Positions 36,097-45,116 of a DNA stretch of 64,000 nucleotides are shown here, piece by piece. The stretch comes from Pseudomonadota bacterium (lineage in GTDB: Bacteria > Pseudomonadota > Gammaproteobacteria > Xanthomonadales > Wenzhouxiangellaceae): NCBI GenBank assembly GCA_013285445.1, contig CP053448.1:1054001-1118000 (forward strand), in the 5' to 3' direction. Each line of letters opens with the position of its first letter. Within the stretch, counting starts at the first letter, position 1. The notes beneath the pieces were generated by a model, which saw nothing but the letters and a program-made list of their open reading frames with translations, had not been told where the DNA came from and did not search any database. Position numbers and translations under genes: made by a program.

Positions 36097-36399
36097 CTAT
36101 TCTGACGAAGAATTGTGCCGAGACGTCGTCCAGAATTTCAGAGGCACATAGACGCCGGCGATATACCACCCATAAAGGTAGGCGCCGATTGCGCCGGCGA
36201 CGAAGCCCTTGAGCGTCAGCCATTCGAAGCCGGGCAGAAGCGGCGCCCAGGCTTCGTGCATGTGAAAAACACTGGGCGTGATAAGGCCAAATCCGATGCA
36301 CAACAAGTAGCTCACTAGCAGGAACAGCGACAGTGCATGGGCGGTGGCAACAAGCTGATCCTTGAGCGATGTTCGAGACGTTTCTTCAAAGCGCTTCAT
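36097..36399 (-). CDS. DUF5676-like membrane protein
   Basis: 100 residues with two hydrophobic helices and the pattern LSLFLLVSYLLCIGFGLITP, HEAWAPLLPGFEWLT and YGWYIAGVYVPL, as in DUF5676 proteins found next to heavy-metal RND pumps. It lies 31 bp after cusA and 35 bp before the cytochrome fusion, on the same strand. The function is unknown. Confidence 0.8.
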   Translation of the reverse strand: MKRFEETSRTSLKDQLVATAHALSLFLLVSYLLCIGFGLITPSVFHMHEAWAPLLPGFEWLTLKGFVAGAIGAYLYGWYIAGVYVPLKFWTTSRHNSSSE

Positions 36400-36429
36400 G
36401 GCGTTCTCCTTGAGAAGTTGAGGTCCGAT

Positions 36430-39400
36430 TTAAGCCCGTCTGACCGAGATAGATTTCCAGAGGTAGTAAATCACCGGAACGACCAAAAGGGTGAGCACCG
36501 TGACACTGACCATGCCGCCGACCATGGGTGCGGCGATGCGACGCATGATCTCCGATCCGGTGCCGTGGCCGAGCATGATCGGAAGTAAACCGGCGATGAT
36601 CACCGCAACAGTCATCATGATCGGGCGAACGCGAAGTAGTGCGCCGTCGGTAACCGCGTGCATGACATCGGCTTTGCGAAGCGACCGACTTTCCTCGGCA
36701 ATCTGGCTACGTTTTAGCGCCAGGGCCTGATCGAGATAGACGATCATCAGAACACCAATCTCCACAGCCACGCCGGCTAGTGCGATCATTCCGGCGCCGA
36801 CGGCAACCGACATGTTGTAGCCCAGCAGATACAAAAGCCAATAGCTCCCGACCAATGAAAGGGGCAGAGTGCCTAGAATGATGAGTACGGAGACGGGGTT
36901 GCGGAAGTTCATGAACAGCAGCAACACGATGATGCCGATGGCTGCGGGCACGACCAGCTTGAGCTTGTCGGCAGCGCGCTGCATGAACTCGTATTGCCCC
37001 GACCAACCCAGGGAATACCCTGGAGGCAGGTCGACTTGTTCGGAGACAGCCTCTTTAGCTCGCTGTACGTAGCCGCCGAGATCCGGGTTGTTGACGTCAA
37101 TATAAATCCAGCCGTTGAGCCGTGCATTCTCAGTGCGAATCACGCCCGGTCCGGTCTCGACCTGGAGATCCGCCACGGCCGACAGGGGGATCTGCTCCCC
37201 ACGCTGCGTGACGATAGTCAGATCACGCAGTTCGTCGACTGACTCGCGCTTGTGGCGCGGATAGCGGATATTGATCGGATAGCGCTCGAGGCCTTCGACG
37301 CTCTGGCTGATGGTCATGCCGCCCACGGCCGAACGCACGATTTCGTGCACGTCGCGGATGTTGAGGCCGAAGCGCGCTGCTTCCTCGCGCTTGACGTCAA
37401 CGGTGACGTAGCGCCCGCCAGTGACGCGGTCGGCATAGACTGACGCCGTCCCCGGTACGTCTTCGATGACACGCTCGATTTCCGAGCCGATCTCGTTAAT
37501 CACTTCCAGATCCGGTCCGGCCACCTTCACGCCCACCGGCGTTTTGATGCCGGTCGCCAGCATGTCGATGCGGTTCTTGATCGGCATGATCCAGGCGTTG
37601 GTCAGGCTAGGAACCTGGACCAGGCTGTCAAGCTCGGCCTTGAGCTTGTCCATGGTCATGCCTTCCCGCCATTCCGAACGGGGTTTGAGCCGGATTGTTG
37701 TCTCGACCATGGTCAACGGGGCCGGATCGGTGGGAGTGTCGGCTCTCCCCGCCTTTGCGTAGGCCGTCTCGACCTCGGGCACGGACATGATCAGGCGATT
37801 GGTCTGGCCGAGGATCTCCGCCATCTTGCCGGCAGACGCGGCGGGATAGGCGCTGGGCATATAGAGCAGGTCGCCTTCGTCGAGCTCAGGCATGAATTCG
37901 CTGCCGATCCGGCTGTAAGGCAGCCAGGCGCTGGCCAGGATAGCCAAGGTGACCACAACAGTGGCGATCGGAAACCGCAGTGCTGTAGCCAGCACTGGAC
38001 GGTAGATCCAGGTCAGGAATCGGTTGATCGGGTTCCTGTGCTCGGGCGTGATCCGGCCCCGGATGAGGTAGCCCATCAGCACTGGCACAAGCGTGATGGC
38101 GAGGCCGGCGGCAGCGGCCATGGCGTAGGTCTTGGTGAAGGCCAGCGGTTTGAACATCCGCCCTTCCTGCGCCTCGAGCGCGAAGATCGGGACGAAGCTC
38201 AGCGCGATGATCAAAAGCGAGAAGAACAGCGCGGGGCCGACCTCTACGGCCGCGTCGGCCAGCGCGTTCCAGCGCGCTTCGCCCTCCAGGGAATCGCCGT
38301 GGTGTTCCAGGTGCTTGTGGTAGTTTTCGATCATCACGATGGCCGCATCCACCATCGCGCCGATGGCGATGGCAATCCCGCCCAGGGACATGATATTGGC
38401 GTTGATGCCCTGGAGCTGCATGATGATGAAGGCCGAAAGGATGCCCAGCGGCAGGCTGAGCACGATGACCAGCGACGAACGGAAGTGGAATAGAAAGAGC
38501 AGGCAGACCAGCGCGACTACGATGAATTCCTCAAGCAGCTTCTCGCGAAGCGTATCGACCGCTCGGCCGATCAGCGAAGAGCGGTCGTAAGTCTCGACGA
38601 CTTCGACGCCTTCAGGTAGGCCCTCCTTGAGCTCTTCGAGTTTGTCCTTGACTCGCTCGATGGTTGCCATGGCGTTTTCTCCGAAACGCATCACGATCAC
38701 GCCGCCGACGGCTTCGCCCTGGCCATTGAGTTCACCGACACCGCGCCTGAGCTCTGGCCCGAACTGGACGCGGGCGATATCGCGGATGCGAATGGGCACG
38801 CCGTCTTCAGTCGTGCGAACCGGAATCGCCTCGAGATCTTCGAGCGAGTCCACGTAGCCGGTCGCACGAATCATGTACTCGGCCTCGGCCATCTCGATGA
38901 CTCGCCCGCCGGTTTCCATGTTGCCGTTCTGGATCGCTTCGCGAACATTCGACAAGGGAATGTTGTACGCCTGCAGTTTGTCGGGATCGACGACGACCTG
39001 GTACTGACGGACCATGCCGCCGATTGACGCCACCTCGGAAACGCCTTCGACAGTCTGGAGTTCGTATTTCAGAAACCAGTCCTGCAGGGATCTAAGGTCG
39101 GCAAGATCGTGTTGTCCGGTACGGTCCACCAGCGCATACTGATAGACCCAGCCCACGCCGGTTGCATCCGGCCCGAGTGCCGGACGGGCGTCCGGGGGCA
39201 GGGTAGGCGCCACTTGGCTCAGGTACTCGAGAACCCGCGAGCGCGCCCAGTAAAGGTCCGTGCCATCCTCGAAGATGACGTAGACGAAGGAATCGTTGAA
39301 GAACGAGTACCCGCGTACCGTGGTGGCCCCCGGAACCGACAGCATTGCCGTGGTCAGCGGGTAGGTGACTTGGTCCTCGACCACCTGCGGTGCCTGTCCG

Positions 39401-39561
39401 GGGTAGGTGGTCTTGACGATTACCTGGACGTCGGAGAGGTCGGGAATGGCGTCTAGCGGCGTGCGGAACATGGCAATCGTGCCCCAGGCGGCGAGCAGGC
39501 CCGCGAGCATCAGGACGAGAAAGCGGTTCCTGATGGACCAGCGAATGATGGCTCCGATCAT
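36430..39561 (-). CDS. cusA: CusA-type heavy-metal efflux RND pump
   Basis: 1043 residues, the usual size, with twelve transmembrane segments and two large periplasmic loops. The HME-RND signature AMVDAAIVMIENYHKH is present. The three Met residues that bind Cu(I)/Ag(I) in E. coli CusA appear conserved by local context: YMPSAYP, LTMVETTIRLKP and RIDMLATGIKTPVG. This supports copper/silver rather than zinc/cobalt specificity. It exports ions from the periplasm through the CusB adaptor and the TolC-like channel. The ATG overlaps the cusB stop (ATGA). Confidence 0.95.
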   Translation of the reverse strand: MIGAIIRWSIRNRFLVLMLAGLLAAWGTIAMFRTPLDAIPDLSDVQVIVKTTYPGQAPQVVEDQVTYPLTTAMLSVPGATTVRGYSFFNDSFVYVIFEDGTDLYWARSRVLEYLSQVAPTLPPDARPALGPDATGVGWVYQYALVDRTGQHDLADLRSLQDWFLKYELQTVEGVSEVASIGGMVRQYQVVVDPDKLQAYNIPLSNVREAIQNGNMETGGRVIEMAEAEYMIRATGYVDSLEDLEAIPVRTTEDGVPIRIRDIARVQFGPELRRGVGELNGQGEAVGGVIVMRFGENAMATIERVKDKLEELKEGLPEGVEVVETYDRSSLIGRAVDTLREKLLEEFIVVALVCLLFLFHFRSSLVIVLSLPLGILSAFIIMQLQGINANIMSLGGIAIAIGAMVDAAIVMIENYHKHLEHHGDSLEGEARWNALADAAVEVGPALFFSLLIIALSFVPIFALEAQEGRMFKPLAFTKTYAMAAAAGLAITLVPVLMGYLIRGRITPEHRNPINRFLTWIYRPVLATALRFPIATVVVTLAILASAWLPYSRIGSEFMPELDEGDLLYMPSAYPAASAGKMAEILGQTNRLIMSVPEVETAYAKAGRADTPTDPAPLTMVETTIRLKPRSEWREGMTMDKLKAELDSLVQVPSLTNAWIMPIKNRIDMLATGIKTPVGVKVAGPDLEVINEIGSEIERVIEDVPGTASVYADRVTGGRYVTVDVKREEAARFGLNIRDVHEIVRSAVGGMTISQSVEGLERYPINIRYPRHKRESVDELRDLTIVTQRGEQIPLSAVADLQVETGPGVIRTENARLNGWIYIDVNNPDLGGYVQRAKEAVSEQVDLPPGYSLGWSGQYEFMQRAADKLKLVVPAAIGIIVLLLFMNFRNPVSVLIILGTLPLSLVGSYWLLYLLGYNMSVAVGAGMIALAGVAVEIGVLMIVYLDQALALKRSQIAEESRSLRKADVMHAVTDGALLRVRPIMMTVAVIIAGLLPIMLGHGTGSEIMRRIAAPMVGGMVSVTVLTLLVVPVIYYLWKSISVRRA

Positions 39562-41111
39562 GACCGGCCTCCCTTGGAGTCGGTTTCATCGCCCGCCGAG
39601 GTTTGGGTATCGCCGTTGCTACCGGACTCTTGGTGTACTTCTTCATGATTCATGCCTTCATGCTTCATGGGGCCATTGTCCTCGCCGCCGCGATCCATCT
39701 CACTGTGGTCCATTTCAGCGTGGTCCATCTCGCCGTGGTCCATCTCGCCGTGGTCCATCTCGCCGTGGTCCATCTCGCCGTGGTCCATCTCGCCGTGGTC
39801 CATCTCGCCGTGGTCCATCTCGCCGTGGTCCATCTCGACGTGGTCCATCTCGACGTGGTCCATCTCACCGTGATCCATGGCCGGGGTTTCTGCCGCCTCG
39901 TCCGCCATTCGGATCAGGCTGGCGTCCACGCTGGCCTCGGAATCGATCAGGAACTGGCCGGAAACGACGATGCGTTCTCCTTCTTTCAGTCCCGTAAGAA
40001 TTTCGGTCATGCCGTCCGCCTCGAGGCCGGTTTCAACCTGTGCCGGCCGGAATCGCCCATCGGGCAACGCCAGAATGACGCGTTTGCCCCTGCCGGTGCG
40101 GATGATCGACTGGGTGGGAACGGCGAGCGCTTCGCGGTGCGGGTCGGCTGCGATTTCCACGCTGGCGTACATATTGGGCTTCAGCGCGAGGTCCGGATTG
40201 TCGTAGGCCAGGCGAACCTGGCCGGTTCGCGTCTCAGCACGCATGCTCGGATAGACATAGTCGACTTCTCCGACCCACTCGCGATCCGTGGCGGAGAATG
40301 GCAGATTCATCGAAGCGTGTTGCCCAGTCTTGACCCAGGCAATCTGGCCTTCGAACAGATCGACTACCACCCAAACTCGGGACAGGTCGGCGATGCTCAT
40401 GATGGTCGCGCCAGGCTGGACATACATGCCTTGGCGCACGTTGAGATCGGTGATGTACCCGTTCCGCGCCGCCTTCACCGTGAATAGCCGCGAAGAACTG
40501 CCTCGCTGCCGGAGTGATTCAACCTGCTCGTCGGACATGCCCAGGGCGTGCAGGCGAATGCGGGCGGCCCGAAGCAAGGACTGGTTGCCAGTCCGGCTAG
40601 CCTGGAGGTACTCCTCCTGCGCGCTCACCAGCGCCGGAGAGTAGATCTCGAACAGGGCTTGACCGGCTGCTACCTGGTCTCCCCGGGTTTCGACGTGCAG
40701 TTCTTCGATCCAGCCGTCGGTGCGAACGTGCACATGGGAGATGCGCCCCTCGTCGGGTGTGACAAGGCCGACAGTCTCGATCTCGCGATTCATGTCACGG
40801 CGTTCAACGGGCGCCACCTTGACGCCAATGTTGTTGATGACCGTCGGATTGATCCGGATCGAGGGTTCCTGCCCGCTGTCTTGCCCGGCTTCATCGGCAT
40901 AAACGGGGACCAGGTCCATGCCCATCGGGGATTTGCCGGGCTCATCGCGCCGGTAATTGGCATCCATCGGGGCGACCCAGTAGAGGATCTCGCGCTCGGC
41001 CTTCTCCGCTTGCTCCGAGTCGCCGGTCGTGGTTCCGGCAAGGAACCAGGCGGCCGTGAAGCCGACTGCAGCAGCCATAAGGGTTATCATGATGATTTGT
41101 AGCTTGTTCAA
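39558..41111 (-). CDS. cusB: CusB-type periplasmic adaptor with MDHGE repeat tail
   Basis: 517 residues, an RND membrane-fusion protein with N-terminal anchor (about 5-26), a heavy-metal-binding segment YWVAPMDANYRRDEPGKS (about 45-65), barrel-sandwich hybrid and hairpin regions. The oddity is residues about 412-471: twelve tandem five-residue units MDHxE (mostly MDHGE) followed by more Met/His-rich sequence. This tail is likely a flexible periplasmic copper sponge feeding CusA. Both ends overlap neighbours by 4 bp, so cusCBA is translationally coupled. Confidence 0.94.
   Translation of the reverse strand: MNKLQIIMITLMAAAVGFTAAWFLAGTTTGDSEQAEKAEREILYWVAPMDANYRRDEPGKSPMGMDLVPVYADEAGQDSGQEPSIRINPTVINNIGVKVAPVERRDMNREIETVGLVTPDEGRISHVHVRTDGWIEELHVETRGDQVAAGQALFEIYSPALVSAQEEYLQASRTGNQSLLRAARIRLHALGMSDEQVESLRQRGSSSRLFTVKAARNGYITDLNVRQGMYVQPGATIMSIADLSRVWVVVDLFEGQIAWVKTGQHASMNLPFSATDREWVGEVDYVYPSMRAETRTGQVRLAYDNPDLALKPNMYASVEIAADPHREALAVPTQSIIRTGRGKRVILALPDGRFRPAQVETGLEADGMTEILTGLKEGERIVVSGQFLIDSEASVDASLIRMADEAAETPAMDHGEMDHVEMDHVEMDHGEMDHGEMDHGEMDHGEMDHGEMDHGEMDHGEMDHAEMDHSEMDRGGEDNGPMKHEGMNHEEVHQESGSNGDTQTSAGDETDSKGGRS
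39699..39878 (-). repeat. 15-bp coding minisatellite, 12 units, encodes MDHxE
   Basis: Twelve in-frame units of 15 bp (ATGGACCACGGCGAG and variants) span 180 bp inside cusB. Eight encode MDHGE, two MDHVE, one MDHAE, one MDHSE. The central seven units are identical at the DNA level, suggesting recent expansion by slippage; length changes would keep the frame. Confidence 0.95.
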
Positions 41112-42442
41112 GACTGTTCTCCTACCAGGTAGGTGATACGGGCCCAGGCCTTGCCGGCCCGGGCGGCCAGTTCGGCCTGTTTGATCTGCACGTCCAGAGC
41201 GGCCAGCTGGCTGCGAATGAGCTCAGCGAAGTCGGTCTGTCCGTTGGCGTAGGTCGTGATGGAGGCTTCAACGGTCTGTTCGGCGCGCTGGTTCACCACT
41301 TGCTCGTAAAGGGCTATCCGTTCCTGATAGCGCAGCCAGTCGCTCAGGGCCTCGTCCAATTGCCTGCGCAAATCACGTAGACGATTGTCGAGCTCAAACT
41401 GCGCAGCGCGGCTGCGTTGGACGGCCGCTTCGTGCCGCTTGTCTTGCCGCTGGCCGGTAAACAGCGGCACTGTCAGGCTCACGCCGATGCTGGCAAGGTC
41501 CGGCCGTTCGGAACGAAAGCCATACCCCGCTTCGACGGCAAGCTTCGGCTTGTAGGCCTGCCGGGCCAGCTCGATGCCTTGGTCGGCGGCTTCCGCCAGG
41601 GATTGTCGGGCCGTAATCTCCGGGTGATCGACCAGATGACGTTCGAGTTGATCGAGTTGAGTTGAACCAAGCTCGAATTCTGGTAGGCCGTCTGGAACAC
41701 GGCGATAGGCCTCGCTGCCGATATAGCGCGCCAAGGCGGCGCGGGCGTTTTCGGCCATGCGACGGTGCTCCGCGATCCGATCGTCGAGCAATGAGAGTTC
41801 GAGTTCCGAGCGCAATAGGCTCTGGGCGTTCAGCCCCCCGGTCGCGAAGCGTGATTGCAGTGATTCGATCTGCTGTTCGATGCGGCCGCGGCTCTGCTGC
41901 AGGACATCGACGGCCCGTCGCTGCCACGCCAGTTCCAGCCAGGCCGTTCGCGTTTCCAGGGCGATGCGGCGCAGAGCTTCGTCGCGGCGGGCTCGTTCGG
42001 CTTCAGCTTCGGCATTGCGTTGGCGGCCCCGAACATCCAGCGTCCGGCCAGCGGGAAACTCCTGGCGTAATCCAAGTCGTAGAGCCTGGGTCATTCCTTC
42101 CTGGTCGAGGCTGAATGTGTCTACAGGGACATTCATTACCTGGGCCGAAACCATGGGATCAGGTAGCTGGGAGTCGGCCACGGCCTCACTGTCGAGGGCT
42201 TGGGCGCGAACGGAGAATCGCGTCACCGAAGGATCGGCGGCGCTGGTGGCCAGGGACACGGCAGCTTCAATCGTCAGGCCGTTCTCCGCTGACTCTTTTG
42301 CGGCGGAATCCTGCGCGGGCTGTTCGTCGGCAGGGGCGGCCGGCGTGGCCGCAGCTGACATCATTAGCAGAAGAAGTGCGCAGCTCAATAGCCAGGGCCA
42401 GCGGACCCGCGGCATCGACATCGCGAGGGTGCCATTGGACAT
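41108..42442 (-). CDS. cusC: CusC/TolC-family outer-membrane efflux channel
   Basis: 444 residues with a signal peptide (about 14-36) and two outer-membrane efflux protein repeats of long coiled helices (about 60-240 and 250-440). It forms the exit channel of the CusCBA pump. The end overlaps cusB by 4 bp. No typical lipobox Cys is visible, unlike E. coli CusC. Confidence 0.9.
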   Translation of the reverse strand: MSNGTLAMSMPRVRWPWLLSCALLLLMMSAAATPAAPADEQPAQDSAAKESAENGLTIEAAVSLATSAADPSVTRFSVRAQALDSEAVADSQLPDPMVSAQVMNVPVDTFSLDQEGMTQALRLGLRQEFPAGRTLDVRGRQRNAEAEAERARRDEALRRIALETRTAWLELAWQRRAVDVLQQSRGRIEQQIESLQSRFATGGLNAQSLLRSELELSLLDDRIAEHRRMAENARAALARYIGSEAYRRVPDGLPEFELGSTQLDQLERHLVDHPEITARQSLAEAADQGIELARQAYKPKLAVEAGYGFRSERPDLASIGVSLTVPLFTGQRQDKRHEAAVQRSRAAQFELDNRLRDLRRQLDEALSDWLRYQERIALYEQVVNQRAEQTVEASITTYANGQTDFAELIRSQLAALDVQIKQAELAARAGKAWARITYLVGEQS

Positions 42443-42552
42443 GGGGAACCTCTCTTCGGGTTGTATGGAGCGTATTAAGGAATCAACTGGCGATCAGCGA
42501 TCCCTGCCGGTCACTGAGGCAGGATCAAACCGCCGTAAAAAACTCGAAGAGA

Positions 42553-42966
42553 TTACGCCTGGGGAGGGCGCAGGAGGGTGTCGATGGTATTGCGAGGCGC
42601 GCGGGAATTGATGCTGGTCGTCGCTACATCAGCCGGCACGTGCCGGGATGTGGACAGCCGATTGGGCACAACAAGCGTCAGGGCTGGACATGCGCAATCG
42701 CAGTCGTCGTGTTGGCATTCCTGATCGTCCACGCAGCAATTGCGGTGATTCATGCTTGAGCTATTGTCGTCGGACGCTGCTTCAAGCGGGTTGTGGCAAA
42801 CATCTGAAGCAGTTTCTTCGGACGAATCGGATACAACTGAGGCAACTGGGGAGGACATGCTGCTGGCGGATCCATGCGTCATATCTGATGCCCATGGCGC
42901 AACGCTGCTGGCCACCAGAGCGATGACTAGCGCGTAGCGGAGCAATATGGTGAACGCAACATGCAT
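42553..42966 (-). CDS. CopL-family metal-binding regulatory protein
   Basis: 137 residues: signal peptide (1-26), then Ser/Met/His-rich sequence, a dense Cys/His cluster (NHRNCCVDDQECQHDDCDCACP, in two parts about 73-94) and a C-terminus LLRPPQA. This composition and the ending resemble CopL, described in Xanthomonas upstream of copAB, where it is needed for copper-induced expression. It lies 110 bp ahead of cusC on the same strand, so it may be the first gene of the copper operon. Confidence 0.7.
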   Translation of the reverse strand: MHVAFTILLRYALVIALVASSVAPWASDMTHGSASSMSSPVASVVSDSSEETASDVCHNPLEAASDDNSSSMNHRNCCVDDQECQHDDCDCACPALTLVVPNRLSTSRHVPADVATTSINSRAPRNTIDTLLRPPQA

Positions 42967-43163
42967 GATTCGAGCTTATCAGAATCCAATTCGAATGAAA
43001 AGTGCCAAGCCGCGAGCGTCTGCCGGCTGGGCGCCTCAATGGGGCCAGCTCAGACCGGTTTTCGCTCTTGCTACTATGAATACCAAACAATAGACCTCAC
43101 TCGCTCCAGAATAGTTCCATGTGCCCTAAAAGGGGTTGCCCGGAGAGTGCCTGCTGTATTCTT

Positions 43164-43382
43164 GGCTCTTCCCGACTTCGTGTGGGCTGACCGGTTCGGA
43201 TAGGCTACCGGCTGGCTCCGATTCGAGCCCAGTTTCATGCGCGACTGCGAGCTCTAGCGCCAGATTCTCGGCATTCAGGCGTCCTGGGATGTATCCGAGG
43301 TGAATGCCGACCTGCCGGGCACCAGCGTGACCGTCCACGTTCGCCACTTCGGCACGGATATGGCTTGCCCGAAGTGCGGGGT
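43164..43382 (+). mobile_element. Decayed left end of an ISL3-family element
   Basis: About 220 bp align with the left end and first 60 codons of the intact ISL3 element at 23313, with many base changes and a nonsense codon (GAGCTCTAGCGC in place of GAGCTTTACCGC). The copy breaks off around 43382. The following bases to 43463 resemble neither ISL3 nor a gene. Between 42967 and 43163 only the leader of the CopL-like gene is expected; no other gene is seen. Confidence 0.85.
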
Positions 43383-43463
43383 GGGGTCAGGGGAAATGTT
43401 CAAATTCTGTTCTCGTTGCCGCATCCGCTCAAATGGTGGGAAACCTGGCAATGGTGGGGCGCC

Positions 43464-43985
43464 TTATTCAGTATCAATTCGTTCCACTGGCTTCGACGCC
43501 CCGTGTGTTGTCCCGCGCAGTAAGCCCAACGAAATGATAGATAGTACACCGCACACGATCGCGACATCGGCAAGATTGAAGGCTGGCCAATGCCAGGATC
43601 GCCAAAAGAAATCAAGATAATCGATAACATGGCCGCGGAAGATTCGGTCGACTACATTGCTGGCCGCGCCCCCAAGAACAAGACTGTAGGCGATGCTTTC
43701 TCCTCTGGATCGGGTGTCGTAAATCAGTCTGGTCAGGATGATTGAGACAGCAATTGCGACAGCGGACAGGAAGTAGCGCTGCCAGCCTCCAGCGTTCGCG
43801 AGAAGGCCGAATGCTGCGCCAGTGTTCCATGTGTTCAACCAGCCAAAAAACGGGGTCACTAGGATGGATTCGCCATAAGTCATTGACTGTTGCACCATCC
43901 ATTTAACAGCTTGGTCGAATGATGCCACTACGGCTGATATCAAGAAGGCGATAAACGGGGAAAACTTCGTGTCGTGGCTGAACAT
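43464..43985 (-). CDS. lspA: Lipoprotein signal peptidase (signal peptidase II)
   Basis: 173 residues, four transmembrane segments. Signature motifs NTGAAFG, GGAASNVVDRIFRGHVIDYLDF and FNLADVAI hold the two catalytic Asp residues. It cleaves prolipoprotein signal peptides in the inner membrane. It follows the HMA-CDF transporter gene by 3 bp in an ArsR-led operon, a pairing common on metal-resistance elements, so it is likely an accessory copy and not the housekeeping lspA. Confidence 0.93.
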   Translation of the reverse strand: MFSHDTKFSPFIAFLISAVVASFDQAVKWMVQQSMTYGESILVTPFFGWLNTWNTGAAFGLLANAGGWQRYFLSAVAIAVSIILTRLIYDTRSRGESIAYSLVLGGAASNVVDRIFRGHVIDYLDFFWRSWHWPAFNLADVAIVCGVLSIISLGLLRGTTHGASKPVERIDTE

Positions 43986-43988
43986 GAA

Positions 43989-44882
43989 CTAGCTCCTTAT
44001 CGCAAGTATGCGCCTAGCGCCGTTGAGCACAATGACGCCCGCGATGGATCCAATAACAAGGTCTGGATAGTTCGAGCCGGTCCACGCAACGAGGGCGCCG
44101 GCTGATATCACGCCCAAATTGATCACCACGTCATTGGCCGAAAATATCCAGCTTGCTTTCATATGCGCTGGTCCTTTTCGATGCTTGAATATCATTAGCA
44201 GGCAAATTGTATTGGCAATCAGCGCGACGAACGCGATTGCCATCATCACCAGTGATTCGGGCTCACTTCCGAATACAAAGCGTCTTGCCACTTCGGCGAG
44301 GACGCCCAAAGCCAAGATCAGTTGGAGTATGCCGGCCAAACGCGCTGCCCGTAGCTGCATCATCGCGCTGTGCCCAACCGCAAAGAGCGCAAGTCCATAC
44401 ACCGCCGCATCGGCAAAATTGTCCAGGGATTCGCCAATGAGGCCAGTGGATTGGGCGATTAGGCCGGCAGTCATTTCCACCACGAATAGAATTGCGTTGA
44501 TGCCGAGCAACCAACGCAAGGTGCCGGATTCCTGTTCTGCAGCGCGCGCCGACGACTCGGTGGCCTCGATGGTCTTGGGATCCGCAGCGACGGTATTCTG
44601 AAGCGAGGCGCCCAGCCCCAAGCTGGCCAGCTTGGCAGTGATCGGTTCCACTTCGCCTTCATGGACGACCGCTAAACAGCGTTCCGACAAATCGAAAGAC
44701 AGCGTCTCGATCTGATTGAACCCGTCAAGGGCGAGACGGATCATTCGCTCCTCTGAGGGACAATCCATCTTCGGAACGGAATAGGTGCTGACCCGCTTGT
44801 TGTTAGCCCCGGTTCGGACCTGAACAGTGTCTGCAGCGTCTGCTGAATCAACGCCGTGGGCGTCCTTATGGGATTCGGTCAT
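43989..44882 (-). CDS. HMA-CDF fusion cation transporter
   Basis: 297 residues. Residues about 32-85 form an HMA-like domain with VPKMDCPSEERMIR (a single Cys, CxxE, in place of CxxC). A CDF-type membrane domain follows (about 120-297) with DNFAD in TM2 (DxxxD) and SANDVVINLG in TM5. This domain pairing with lspA and an ArsR or MerR regulator recurs on mobile metal-resistance loci. Probable role: export of a divalent cation. The usual C-terminal CDF cytoplasmic domain is missing. Confidence 0.85.
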   Translation of the reverse strand: MTESHKDAHGVDSADAADTVQVRTGANNKRVSTYSVPKMDCPSEERMIRLALDGFNQIETLSFDLSERCLAVVHEGEVEPITAKLASLGLGASLQNTVAADPKTIEATESSARAAEQESGTLRWLLGINAILFVVEMTAGLIAQSTGLIGESLDNFADAAVYGLALFAVGHSAMMQLRAARLAGILQLILALGVLAEVARRFVFGSEPESLVMMAIAFVALIANTICLLMIFKHRKGPAHMKASWIFSANDVVINLGVISAGALVAWTGSNYPDLVIGSIAGVIVLNGARRILAIRS

Positions 44883-44912
44883 GATGTTCTTTGGCCAGGT
44901 TCAGTGGATTGA

Positions 44913-45116
44913 TTAGGTTTCGGAATCAAGTGACTTGGTTTCGGACTGCTGCTCGAACCGGGGTGGTGACACGTTCTTGAGCGTGCCAGCGCAAAAGCCG
45001 ATCGCCCCGGCTATAGCGGCTGTTGCGCCGAGCTCACGACCTTCGGAGTGGCTCATGCGGGGTAGCAGTGTGGTCCGCTCGATTTCCGATCCGGTGCAAC
45101 TCGGGCATGTCATCAT
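44913..45116 (-). CDS. Small zinc-ribbon membrane protein coupled to arsR
   Basis: 67 residues starting MMTCPSCTGSE, a CxxC knuckle, followed by one hydrophobic helix (about 28-42, GATAAIAGAIGFCAGTL). The tandem ATGs overlap the arsR stop codon (TGATGATG), a strong sign of translational coupling and a real gene. It is followed 30 bp later by the HMA-CDF gene. The family is not recognised; metal binding through CxxC is plausible. Confidence 0.65.
   Translation of the reverse strand: MMTCPSCTGSEIERTTLLPRMSHSEGRELGATAAIAGAIGFCAGTLKNVSPPRFEQQSETKSLDSET

Noticed and set aside
39699..39878. Possible CRISPR array from regular repeats
   Set aside because: The 15-bp units are contiguous without spacers and in frame with cusB. 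No cas genes are present.
39603..40487. Frame with repeated HLAVV and a second with PWSIS repeats opposite cusB
   Set aside because: The repeats are the complement of the MDHGE minisatellite, not separate proteins.
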